From contig NZ_AXAU01000004.1 of the NCBI RefSeq assembly GCF_000472965.1, forward strand, positions 323,414 through 387,413: a stretch of DNA of 64,000 nucleotides, given 5' to 3'. The number at the start of each line of letters is the position of its first letter. Position 1 is the stretch's first letter. The notes below the pieces were generated by a model. It had not been told where the DNA came from and ran no database searches. It was given only the letters and a program-made list of their open reading frames with translations. Position numbers and translations under genes: made by a program. Shown piece by piece: positions 15,778 through 24,493 of this stretch. This DNA comes from Bradyrhizobium murdochi. GTDB lineage: Bacteria > Pseudomonadota > Alphaproteobacteria > Rhizobiales > Xanthobacteraceae.

Positions 15778-18297
15778 ATGTCGGGCGTAGTCGCTGCGAT
15801 GCGTCGAACCCTGCTGTCGTGCACCTCACTGGCGCGCCACGGCGTGATTGCGCTCGCCACCGCCCTCTCCGTGCTGCCGGAGGCCGCGTCGGCCGACGAA
15901 TTGACCATCACGCAAGCCATTTCCGCCTTGTTCGAGCTCAATCACCAGGAATTCGCGGTGCTGACGACGGCGCTATCGCTGCTCGGCTTTACCGTGGTGG
16001 CCGCAATCCTGCTGATGCGAACGCGCATTCGGGCCACCCGGATCGAACTCGACCTGCGCTCCGATATCGCCGACCTGCAGGTACAAGCCGACCGGCTGCG
16101 CGCGTTGTTGTTTGCCGAGCCCCAGGTCCTGATCGCCTGGGCCGCAGGCGACAACCGGCCCCAGATCAGCGGCGACACCTCGCTTCTGATCTCGCAGGAC
16201 GCACTGTCGAACTCGCCGCAACGCATTCTTGCCTTTGGAACCTGGCTGCCGCCGGAACCGGCGCTGCGGATGGACCATGCGGTCGACGCGCTGCGCGAGG
16301 CCGGCGAAGGTTTTCTGCTCAACCTCTCCACCTCGAACGGCCGCGCCATCGAAGCGATGGGCCGCGCCATTGGGGGGCAAGCCATTGTGCGGATACGCGA
16401 ACTCGGCGGCTTGCGCCGTGAACTCGCCGAAGCCAATCTCCGCTACAGAACGCTTTTGGAGGAGACCGAGTTGTTGCGCGACTTCGCCGCCGCGGCGCCC
16501 TGGCCGATCTGGGCCAAGAGCGCCGAGGGTAATCTGCGATACGCGAACGCGGCCTATGTGCGGGCCACCGAAGGCGCAAGCGTCGCGGACACGATCTACC
16601 GCAACCTCGAACTGCTGGAGAACGATCAGCGTTCCGAGATGGGCCGGGTGCTGAATGACAATTCCACGTACGCCGCACGGCTGCCGATCGTGGTGGGCGG
16701 CGAGCGGCGCATCTATGACGTTCAGGCGCTCAAGCTCGGCGGCGGCAGCGCCGGCATCGCCATCGACGCCAGCGAGGCGACCCAGTTGCGCGACGCCATG
16801 GAGCGGATGGCGGAAGCCCATCGCCGCACCCTCGACCAGTTGTCGTCGGGGGTTGCGGTATTCGACGGCCAGCGGCGGCTTGCCTTCTACAACGAATCCT
16901 ACCGGCGGCTGTGGGGTCTCGATCAAGCCTTCCTCGATTCCAACCCAGACGATTCAAGCGTGCTCGACCGGCTGCGCGCGGCGCGCAAACTGCCTGAGCA
17001 ACCGGATTTCCGCGCCTGGAAGGCTAAGCTCCACGAAGCCTACCGCGCCGTCGAGCCGGAGAACTACACCTGGTTTCTGCCCGATGGCCGCGCCGTCAGC
17101 GTCGTCACCACGCCGAACCTCGAAGGCGGCGTCACCTATCTGTTCGATAATGTCACCGAAAGCTTGGATCTCGCACGCCGCTATGACCGGCTGACCCGGG
17201 TCCAGCATGAAACGCTCGACAATCTGGCTGAAGCGGTTGCGGTGTTCGGCAGCAACGGCCGCGTGGAGCTGTTCAATCCCGCTTTCCTGAAAATGTGGAA
17301 GCTCTCGGCGGAATCGCTCAAAGAGCAGCCTCACATCGAGACTGTAGAAGCGTGGTGCAAGCCGCTGTTCGACAATGCGTTGACCTGGCGGGCGCTGCGC
17401 GAGGCGATCACTGCGATCGAGAACCGGGCACAGGTGGCGCAAAAGCTCGAACGCAAGGACGGCAGCGTGCTGGATTGCATGACCATGCCGCTGCCCGACG
17501 GCGCGACCCTTTTGACATTCCAGGACATCACCGACACCGAAAATGTCGAGCGCGCGCTGCGCGAGCGCAACGAGGCGCTGGAAGCCGCCGACCAGATGAA
17601 GGTGGATTTCGTTCACCACGTGTCCTACGAGCTGCGCGCGCCGCTGACCACCATCATCGGCTTTGCGCATTTCCTCAGCGATCCCTCGACCGGCCCGCTG
17701 ACGCCAAAGCAGGCCGAGTATCTCGACTACGTCACCAAATCGACCAACGCGCTGCTCGCGCTCACCAACAACATCCTGGATCTCGCCACCATCGATGCCG
17801 GCGCCATGAAGCTCGAGCTCGGCCCGGTCAATATCGAAGGAGCCATTCAGGCCGCCGCCGAAGGAATCCAGGACCGGCTGGCGACCGACCGCATCGAGCT
17901 CAAGGTCGATATCGATCCTGAGATCGGCAACTTCACCGGCGACGAGCGGCGCGTGGTGCAAGTGCTCTATAACCTGCTTGCCAACGCGGTCGGGTTCTCG
18001 CCGCACGATGCCGCGGTCACGATCAGCGCGCGGCGAACCGAGCATCGCGTGATCTTCACCGTCTCCGATTCCGGCCCCGGCATTCCCGCCGAGGTGAAAG
18101 ACAAGGTATTCGACTGGTTCGAGAGTCACTCCCACGGCTCGCGCCACCGCGGCGCCGGCCTCGGCCTGTCGCTGGTACGCTCGTTCGTCGAACTGCATGG
18201 CGGCAAGGTGCGGGTCGACTCGGTCGTCGGCAGAGGCACGACCGTCACCTGCGATTTCCCGATCGACCAAAACGCCCACCGTAACGCCGCCGAATGA
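15778..18297 (+). CDS. divL: DivL-like PAS-domain pseudo-histidine kinase (Tyr in the H-box)
   Basis: An 839-residue membrane protein: hydrophobic segments at about 17-40 and 58-82, several PAS-like domains (about 235-330, 345-465, 475-590), then a histidine-kinase-like DHp and ATPase. The H-box reads HHVSYELRAPLTTIIGF, with Tyr617 where kinases have the phosphoacceptor His. This is the hallmark of DivL, which in Caulobacter controls CckA-CtrA cell-cycle signalling as a binding platform. N (NLLANAVGFSP), G1 (DSGPGIP) and G2 (GAGLGLSLV) boxes are intact. The ATG at 15778 is preferred over an upstream TTG. tsaE-amgK follows with an ATGA overlap, a neighbourhood that fits DivL. Confidence 0.85.
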   Translation: MSGVVAAMRRTLLSCTSLARHGVIALATALSVLPEAASADELTITQAISALFELNHQEFAVLTTALSLLGFTVVAAILLMRTRIRATRIELDLRSDIADLQVQADRLRALLFAEPQVLIAWAAGDNRPQISGDTSLLISQDALSNSPQRILAFGTWLPPEPALRMDHAVDALREAGEGFLLNLSTSNGRAIEAMGRAIGGQAIVRIRELGGLRRELAEANLRYRTLLEETELLRDFAAAAPWPIWAKSAEGNLRYANAAYVRATEGASVADTIYRNLELLENDQRSEMGRVLNDNSTYAARLPIVVGGERRIYDVQALKLGGGSAGIAIDASEATQLRDAMERMAEAHRRTLDQLSSGVAVFDGQRRLAFYNESYRRLWGLDQAFLDSNPDDSSVLDRLRAARKLPEQPDFRAWKAKLHEAYRAVEPENYTWFLPDGRAVSVVTTPNLEGGVTYLFDNVTESLDLARRYDRLTRVQHETLDNLAEAVAVFGSNGRVELFNPAFLKMWKLSAESLKEQPHIETVEAWCKPLFDNALTWRALREAITAIENRAQVAQKLERKDGSVLDCMTMPLPDGATLLTFQDITDTENVERALRERNEALEAADQMKVDFVHHVSYELRAPLTTIIGFAHFLSDPSTGPLTPKQAEYLDYVTKSTNALLALTNNILDLATIDAGAMKLELGPVNIEGAIQAAAEGIQDRLATDRIELKVDIDPEIGNFTGDERRVVQVLYNLLANAVGFSPHDAAVTISARRTEHRVIFTVSDSGPGIPAEVKDKVFDWFESHSHGSRHRGAGLGLSLVRSFVELHGGKVRVDSVVGRGTTVTCDFPIDQNAHRNAAE

Positions 18298-19814
18298 CCG
18301 CGCCTGCAACATTTACAGTGGCGTTGGCGAACGAGGCGGCAACGGCGCATCTGATGGCCGACCTCGCGCTGTTAGTCGGCCCTGGCGACGTCATCACGCT
18401 CTCGGGCGATCTCGGCGCGGGGAAGACCGCGGCGGCGCGCGCCATGATCCGTTACCTCGCCGATGATCCCGCGCTCGAAGTGCCGAGCCCGACATTCACG
18501 CTGGCGCAGAGCTACGAGCTGCCGTTTCCGATTGTCCACGCCGATCTCTACCGCATCAACGATTCAACCGAGCTGGAGGAAATCGGCTTGTCGCCCTTGC
18601 CCGAGGGCACGCTGGCGCTGATCGAATGGCCGGAGCGCGCGCCCGACGCACTGCCTGAAGATCGCATCGACATCGCCTTCAGCCATCGTCCCGCGCTCGG
18701 ATCGAGCGCGCGGGCCGCCGAAATCACCGGCTACGGCAAGGCGGCGGCGCAGGTGGCGCGCCTAAGCAGCTTGCGCAAATTTCTCACTGAGGCCGGCTTT
18801 TTGGATGCAGCGCGCGAGCGCATGCCCGGCGACGCCTCGACACGCTCCTATGCGCGCCTGATCGGCGACGACGGCACATCCATCCTGATGAATTCGCCGC
18901 GCCGTTCGGACGGACCGGCGATCTATGCCGGAAAATCCTACAGCGCGGCCGTTCATCTCGCCGAGGATGTCAAGCCGTTCGTCGCCATCGACAACGGCCT
19001 GCGCGCACACGGCTTCTCGGCGCCCGCGATCCGCCACGCCGATCTCGATTCCGGCTTTCTGATCACCGAGGATTTCGGCAGTGCCGGCATCGTCGAAGGC
19101 GACCCGCCGCGGCCGATCGCCGAACGCTATGAGGCGGCAACCGACATGCTCGCGGCGTTACACCGCGAAAGCCTGCCCGAAACGGCGCCGCTCGGGCCGC
19201 AGGGCTCTTACGAAATTCCGGTCTACGATATCGATGCATGGCTGGTCGAGATCGGGCTGATGCTTGAATGGTATTTGCCGGTTCGCGGCGCTGAAGTCAG
19301 TCCGCAACAACGCGACGAATTCATCGCGATGTGGCGAACGCTACTCGAAAAGCCGGCGGCTGCGCCGCGAACCTGGGTGCTGCGTGATTTTCATTCACCC
19401 AACATCATCTGGCTCGACGACCGCACCGGGATTTTGCGTGTCGGCATCATCGACTTCCAGGACGCCGCGTTGGGTCCTGCTGCCTACGACTTGGTTTCCC
19501 TGCTGCAGGACGCGCGGATCGACGTCCCCGAACCGGTCGAGCTGTCGCTCTTGACCCGCTACATCAAGGCGCGCCGCGCGACAGATGGCCAGTTCGATCC
19601 GGCCAGCTTTGCCGAGCTCTACGCCATCATGTCGGCGCAGCGTAATACGCGCCTGCTCGGTACCTTCGCCCGGCTCAACGGGCGCGACGGCAAGCCGCAA
19701 TATCTGCGCCACCAGCCCCGGATCTGGACCTACCTGAACCGCTCGCTGGCGCACCCCGCGCTGGCGGCGTTTCGCGAATGGTATGCCGCCAACGTGCCGC
19801 CGCCGCTGCCCTGA
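18294..19814 (+). CDS. TsaE-AmgK fusion: tRNA t6A ATPase plus anomeric amino-sugar kinase
   Basis: A 506-residue two-domain protein. Residues 1-150 are TsaE, the ATPase that with TsaB/TsaD makes N6-threonylcarbamoyladenosine on tRNA: Walker A GDLGAGKT (38-45), SPTFTL and HADLYR. Residues 160-506 have an aminoglycoside-phosphotransferase-like fold and match AmgK, which phosphorylates MurNAc/GlcNAc at C1: catalytic loop RDFHSPN with Asp365, and metal-binding IIDFQD. murU, which uses the AmgK product, lies 545 bp downstream. The start overlaps the divL stop (ATGA). Fusion of a translation and a cell-wall enzyme is seen directly; any functional link is unknown. Confidence 0.88.
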   Translation: MTAPATFTVALANEAATAHLMADLALLVGPGDVITLSGDLGAGKTAAARAMIRYLADDPALEVPSPTFTLAQSYELPFPIVHADLYRINDSTELEEIGLSPLPEGTLALIEWPERAPDALPEDRIDIAFSHRPALGSSARAAEITGYGKAAAQVARLSSLRKFLTEAGFLDAARERMPGDASTRSYARLIGDDGTSILMNSPRRSDGPAIYAGKSYSAAVHLAEDVKPFVAIDNGLRAHGFSAPAIRHADLDSGFLITEDFGSAGIVEGDPPRPIAERYEAATDMLAALHRESLPETAPLGPQGSYEIPVYDIDAWLVEIGLMLEWYLPVRGAEVSPQQRDEFIAMWRTLLEKPAAAPRTWVLRDFHSPNIIWLDDRTGILRVGIIDFQDAALGPAAYDLVSLLQDARIDVPEPVELSLLTRYIKARRATDGQFDPASFAELYAIMSAQRNTRLLGTFARLNGRDGKPQYLRHQPRIWTYLNRSLAHPALAAFREWYAANVPPPLP

Positions 19815-19904
19815 TTTACCTCCTGTTAGCCACCCCGCATTTAATCTGGAACCGGCCATGCTGCGCAGGCGTGGACCAGCATTTCTTGAAGCGGAAGGAC
19901 GGCC

Positions 19905-20228
19905 ATGGCGGGGGCGGAACGGCGCCGGGGAGATCGAGTCGTATTCGAGCGCGGCTTTGCGGCGCACATGATGGGCATCGACGGCACCTGGCGGCGTGAT
20001 TGCGTGATGGAAGACGTCTCCGAGACCGGCGCCAAGCTGACGGTCGAAGGCTCAGTCGAGGGCCTGCATCTAAAAGAATTCTTCCTGCTGCTGTCGTCGA
20101 CGGGATTGGCCTATCGGCGCTGCGAGCTGGCCTGGGTCAATGGCGATCAGATCGGCGTCAATTTCCTGAAGCAGGGCGACAAGAAGAAGAAAATGGCCAA
20201 GCGCGGGGCCGAGGACGCCGACGCCTGA
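19905..20228 (+). CDS. PilZ-domain protein, possible cyclic-di-GMP receptor
   Basis: A 107-residue single-domain protein. The RxxxR motif is present at residues 7-11 (ERRRGDR) and the second motif reads DVSETGAKL, matching (D/N)xSxxG, so the c-di-GMP-binding residues look complete. The C-terminus is a basic then acidic tail (KKKKMAKRGAEDADA). It sits between amgK and murU, which suggests co-transcription with the peptidoglycan-recycling genes. Target process unknown. Confidence 0.8.
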   Translation: MAGAERRRGDRVVFERGFAAHMMGIDGTWRRDCVMEDVSETGAKLTVEGSVEGLHLKEFFLLLSSTGLAYRRCELAWVNGDQIGVNFLKQGDKKKKMAKRGAEDADA

Positions 20229-20358
20229 AGTTGGCAAGCGCCGGTGGCCGTCGTACGGCCGTCATGTGCGGCCACTAAGGCCTCATGGTTGGCTGGGTTC
20301 AAGCGAAGCGCCGTGGTATGATCCGCGGCGCAATTTGATGGTTCGAGAAACTCCAAAA

Positions 20359-21081
20359 ATGTCCGTTACGCCTACCAAAGCCATGGTCCTTGCCGCCGGT
20401 CTCGGTTTGCGCATGCGCCCGCTGACCGACCACATGCCGAAGCCGCTGGTGAGCGTGGCCGGCCAGCCGTTGCTCGATCACGTGCTCGACAAGCTCGCCG
20501 GCGCCGGCGTCAGCGAGGCCGTGGTCAACGTGCATTACCTGCCTGACCAGATCATCCAGCACACGGCGAACCGTAGCCGGCCCCGCATCATCATTTCCGA
20601 CGAACGCGACCAGGTGCTCGGCACCGGCGGCGCGGTGGTGAAGGCGCTGCCGCTGCTCGGCAAGGAGCCGTTCTTCCACGTCAACGCCGATACGATGTGG
20701 ATCGACGGCGTGCGGCCCAATCTGACACGGCTTGCCGAAACCTTCGATCTTGATCGCATGGACATCCTGCTCTTGATGGCGCCGACCACGAGCAGCATCG
20801 GCTATGCCGGCCGCGGCGACTACGCCATGCTGCCGGATGGCGCGCTGCGCAAGCGGCGCGAACATCAGGTGGTACCGTTCGTCTATGCGGGGGCCGCGAT
20901 CATGTCGCCGTTGCTCTTCGCCGACGCTCCGGCAGGCGAGTTTTCGCTGACCAAAATGTTCGACCGCGCCAACGAGCAGGAACGATTGTTTGGCCTCAGG
21001 CTCGACGGCGTCTGGATGCATGTCGGAACCCCCGACGCGGTACAGGCCGCGGAAGAGGCGTTTCTGGAGAGCGTGGCCTGA
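20359..21081 (+). CDS. murU: N-acetylmuramate alpha-1-phosphate uridylyltransferase
   Basis: A 240-residue nucleotidyltransferase expected to convert MurNAc-1-phosphate and UTP into UDP-MurNAc, completing the AmgK-MurU recycling route that bypasses de novo, fosfomycin-sensitive UDP-MurNAc synthesis. The signature AAGLGLRMRPLTDHMPKPL near residue 10 and GTGGAVVKALP are typical sugar-nucleotidyltransferase motifs, and VNADTMW holds the metal-binding Asp. I start at MSVTPTKAMV; an in-frame ATG 21 bp upstream (20338) is possible and neither has a strong ribosome binding site. The amgK context supports MurU over other sugar specificities. Confidence 0.82.
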   Translation: MSVTPTKAMVLAAGLGLRMRPLTDHMPKPLVSVAGQPLLDHVLDKLAGAGVSEAVVNVHYLPDQIIQHTANRSRPRIIISDERDQVLGTGGAVVKALPLLGKEPFFHVNADTMWIDGVRPNLTRLAETFDLDRMDILLLMAPTTSSIGYAGRGDYAMLPDGALRKRREHQVVPFVYAGAAIMSPLLFADAPAGEFSLTKMFDRANEQERLFGLRLDGVWMHVGTPDAVQAAEEAFLESVA

Positions 21082-21104
21082 TCCTACGCTGGACCAGTAG
21101 TCCC

Positions 21105-21195
21105 GTAGGGTGGGCAAAGGCGCGTCGCGCCGTGCCCACCATGCATCCCGGATTTCGGTAGGAAGGGTGGGCACGCTTCGCTTTGCCCACCCTAC
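21105..21195. repeat. Palindromic intergenic repeat, copy 1
   Basis: Begins GTAGGGTGGGCAAAGGCG and ends CGCTTTGCCCACCCTAC, near-perfect complementary arms, with an inner GTGCCCACCAT/GGGTGGGCAC pair. A second copy lies at 61652-61739. Here it sits between murU and addB in the same direction. Elements of this sequence are common in Bradyrhizobium genomes as I remember them. Confidence 0.8.
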
Positions 21196-21346
21196 CGCTC
21201 AGGCAAAAAATCTCGAAAACAAGCCCATGCAAAGTAGAGTGGGCCCGGACTGCCTTGGTAGTGAGTAGCGGGGACGCCGCCCTCACCCGCATGACCTCCC
21301 CGTCATTCCTCCCTATATTGGCGCCTGAGTTCGAATCAGGAAGTCC

Positions 21347-24300
21347 ATGCGCGTTTTCAGCATTCCCGTCTCCGCACCGTTCCTGCGCACCGTCATCGCG
21401 GCGCTGGTCGACGGCCGGCTGGTCGAGGGATTCGAGGCGCGAAAGGATCCGCTGAATCTTGCAACGGCAACGCTCTATCTGCCGACCCGGCGCGCCGGGC
21501 GGTTGGCGCGGGAGATTTTTCTCGATGAGCTGAAGACCGATGCCGCGATCCTGCCGCGCATCGTAGCGCTTGGCGACATCGACGAAGACGAGCTGGCGTT
21601 TGCGGAAGGTTCCGAACAATTCAGCGGCGTCGCGCCGCTCGACATTCCGCCAAAACTTGGCGAACTGGAACGTCGCCTGACGCTGGCGCATCTGGTTGCG
21701 GCATGGGCAAAAAGCCCGGTGTCGGCGCCGCTCGTGGTCGGCGGCCCGGCCTCGACGCTGGCGCTGGCCGGCGACCTGGCGCGGCTGATGGACGACATGG
21801 TGACGCGCGGCGTCGCCTGGGAAGCGCTCGACAGACTGGTGCCCGACCAGTTCGACAAATATTGGCAGCACTCGCTGGAATTCCTGCGCATCGCGCGCAA
21901 GGCATGGCCGGAGCACCTAAAGGAAATCGGCCGGATCGAACCTGCCGAACGGCGCGACCGCCTGATTGAGGCGGAAGCCGCGCGGCTCACTGCACATCAC
22001 GAGGGACCGGTGGTTGCGGCCGGCTCGACCGGCTCGATGCCGGCAACCGCGAAATTCCTCAATGCCGTAGCCCACCTGAAGCAGGGCGCCGTGGTGCTGC
22101 CGGGACTCGACACCGATCTCGACGAGGAAGCCTGGCAGACGATTGGCGGCGTCAGGGACGCTCAGGGCAAATTCACCACGCAGCCCTCCTCGAACCACCC
22201 GCAATTCGCGATGCATGGATTGCTGGATCGCTTTGGCATCAAGCGAAGCGACGTCGAAACCCTGGGTACGCCAGCGCAGCGGGGGCGCGAGGTGCTGGTA
22301 TCGGAGACGATGCGCCCGTCGACGGCGACCGAGCAATGGCACGACCGGCTGGCGCAGCCCGACGTTGCCGCGAGGATCGCGGCCGGCATGGCAAATCTTG
22401 CCGTCGTCGAAGCGCCCAACTCGGAGATGGAAGCGCTGGCGATTGCGGTGGCGATGCGCGAGGCGCGGCACCTCGGTAAGTCAGCCGCGTTGGTAACGCC
22501 GGACCGCGCGCTGGCGCGTCGGGTGATGGCGGCGCTGAGGCGCTGGAATCTCGAATTCGACGATTCCGGCGGCGACGCGCTGATGGACACGCCAAGCGGC
22601 ATTTTTGCCCGCCTTGCCGCAGAAGTCGCTGCCCAAGGGCTGGAGCCCCCGACGCTGCTGGCACTGCTAAAGCATCCGCTGTTTCGGCTTGGTCGCGCAT
22701 CCGGCGCCTTCAAACATGCCATCGAGACCTTCGAATTGGCGCTGCTGCGCGGCACCCGGCCGCAGGCAGGAACGGGCGGCTTGGCGCGCGACTTCGATCG
22801 TTTCCGCGTCGAGCTCGGAAAACTCCGGCGCAAGGAAACCTCCTCGCTTCACGCTTCGGAGCCACGTGCGAAACTAAGGGATGACGAACTCGATCAGGCC
22901 CAGGCGCTGATCGCGGCGTTGCAGAAGGCGCTGTCGCCGCTGGAAATCATGGGCCCATCGAAGCCGTACGATTTCGCAGAGCTGGCGCTGCGCCATCGCG
23001 AAACGCTGATCGCATTGTCTTCAGATCACAACGGCGTTGCGGTCGTCTTCGAGGAAGCCCAAGGCTCGGCCCTGTCAGCGGCGTTCGACGACCTGCTGGC
23101 CGAGCAAAAGCCGAGCGGCCTGATGGTCCAGCTCGGCGATTACCCCGATGTGTTCCAGACCGCCTATGCCGATCGCATGGTGCGGCGGTCGGAATCCGCG
23201 AATGCACAACTCCAAATCTACGGCCAGCTCGAAGCGCGGCTGACCGAATCCGACCGCGTCATCCTTGGCGGGCTGGTCGAAGGCGTGTGGCCGCCGGCGC
23301 CGCGAGTCGATCCATGGCTCAGCCGGCCGATGCGCCATGAACTCGGCCTCGATCTGCCGGAGCGGCGCATCGGCCTCTCCGCCCACGACTTCGCGCAATT
23401 GCTGGGCACGCCAGATGTGATTCTCACCCATGCGGCGAAAGTCGGCGGCGCGCCGGCGGTCGCCTCGCGCTTCCTGCACCGCCTGGAGGCGGTGGCCGGT
23501 GAACTGCGCTGGGACGAAGCCAAACGTGCCGGAGAAAATTACGTCCGCTTCGCCGCCGAACTGGATCAGCCCGACGAGGTCAAGCCGATCGAGCAGCCCG
23601 CGCCGAAGCCACCGGTCGAGACGCGGCCACTCAAGCTATCGGTCACGGCGATCGAGGATTGGCTGCGCGATCCCTATACGATCTACGCAAAATATATTCT
23701 GCGGCTCGATCCGCTCGACCCCGTCGACATGCCATTGTCGGCGGCCGACCGCGGCTCGGCGATCCATGACGCGCTCGGCGAATTCACGCAAGTATTCGCC
23801 GACGCCCTTCCGCCAGAGCCCGCGCTGGCGCTGCGCGGCATCGGCGAGAAATATTTCGCGCCATTGATGGAGCGGCCGGAGGCACGCGCCCTGTGGTGGC
23901 CGCGGTTTCAGCGCATCGCCGCCTGGTTTGCGGAATGGGAAAAGGCGCGGCGCGACGACGTCGAGAAGATCGCCGCCGAGATCAGGGGCGAGATCAAGAT
24001 TCCGCTCGACAACGAGCGCATCTTCACGCTGTCCGCGCGCGCCGACCGGATCGAGCAGCGCCACGACGGCAGTTTTGCGATTCTCGATTACAAGACCGGA
24101 CAGCCGCCGACCGGCAAGCAGGTGCGGATGGGCTTGTCCCCGCAACTGACGCTGGAGGCCGCAATCCTGCGCGAGGGCGGGTTTGAGAATATCCACGCTG
24201 GCTCATCTGTCGGCGAACTCGTCTATGTCAGGCTTAGCGGCAACAATCCGCCCGGCGAGCAGCGCTCGCTGGAACTGAAGATCAGGAACAACGATACGCC

Positions 24301-24493
24301 GCAGCAGCCGGACGAAGCGGCCGACTACGCGCGCGAACAGCTCGAGGCGCTGATCCGCAAGTTCGAGAACGTGGAGACCGCCTATACCTCTTTGAACCTG
24401 TCGATGTGGTCGAACCGCTACGGCGCCTATGACGACCTCGCCCGGATCAAGGAATGGTCGGCGGCCGGCGGCTTGGGAATCGAGGAATGGTGA
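21347..24493 (+). CDS. addB: AddB subunit of the AddAB double-strand break repair helicase-nuclease
   Basis: A 1048-residue protein of the alphaproteobacterial AddB type. The N-terminus (MRVFSIPVSAPFLRTVIAAL) is characteristic. The central part is a helicase-like fold with a degenerate ATP site (LYLPTRRAGRLAREIF where Walker A would be). Residues about 755-1000 form a RecB-like nuclease domain with the PD-(D/E)xK core ending in ILDYKTGQPP. With AddA it resects double-strand DNA ends for RecA loading. An AGGAAG ribosome binding site precedes the ATG. It overlaps addA by 7 bp. Confidence 0.93.
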   Translation: MRVFSIPVSAPFLRTVIAALVDGRLVEGFEARKDPLNLATATLYLPTRRAGRLAREIFLDELKTDAAILPRIVALGDIDEDELAFAEGSEQFSGVAPLDIPPKLGELERRLTLAHLVAAWAKSPVSAPLVVGGPASTLALAGDLARLMDDMVTRGVAWEALDRLVPDQFDKYWQHSLEFLRIARKAWPEHLKEIGRIEPAERRDRLIEAEAARLTAHHEGPVVAAGSTGSMPATAKFLNAVAHLKQGAVVLPGLDTDLDEEAWQTIGGVRDAQGKFTTQPSSNHPQFAMHGLLDRFGIKRSDVETLGTPAQRGREVLVSETMRPSTATEQWHDRLAQPDVAARIAAGMANLAVVEAPNSEMEALAIAVAMREARHLGKSAALVTPDRALARRVMAALRRWNLEFDDSGGDALMDTPSGIFARLAAEVAAQGLEPPTLLALLKHPLFRLGRASGAFKHAIETFELALLRGTRPQAGTGGLARDFDRFRVELGKLRRKETSSLHASEPRAKLRDDELDQAQALIAALQKALSPLEIMGPSKPYDFAELALRHRETLIALSSDHNGVAVVFEEAQGSALSAAFDDLLAEQKPSGLMVQLGDYPDVFQTAYADRMVRRSESANAQLQIYGQLEARLTESDRVILGGLVEGVWPPAPRVDPWLSRPMRHELGLDLPERRIGLSAHDFAQLLGTPDVILTHAAKVGGAPAVASRFLHRLEAVAGELRWDEAKRAGENYVRFAAELDQPDEVKPIEQPAPKPPVETRPLKLSVTAIEDWLRDPYTIYAKYILRLDPLDPVDMPLSAADRGSAIHDALGEFTQVFADALPPEPALALRGIGEKYFAPLMERPEARALWWPRFQRIAAWFAEWEKARRDDVEKIAAEIRGEIKIPLDNERIFTLSARADRIEQRHDGSFAILDYKTGQPPTGKQVRMGLSPQLTLEAAILREGGFENIHAGSSVGELVYVRLSGNNPPGEQRSLELKIRNNDTPQQPDEAADYAREQLEALIRKFENVETAYTSLNLSMWSNRYGAYDDLARIKEWSAAGGLGIEEW

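Noticed and set aside
16954..18312. A 452-codon open frame antisense to divL
   Set aside because: Shadow of the DHp/ATPase part of divL; no independent features.
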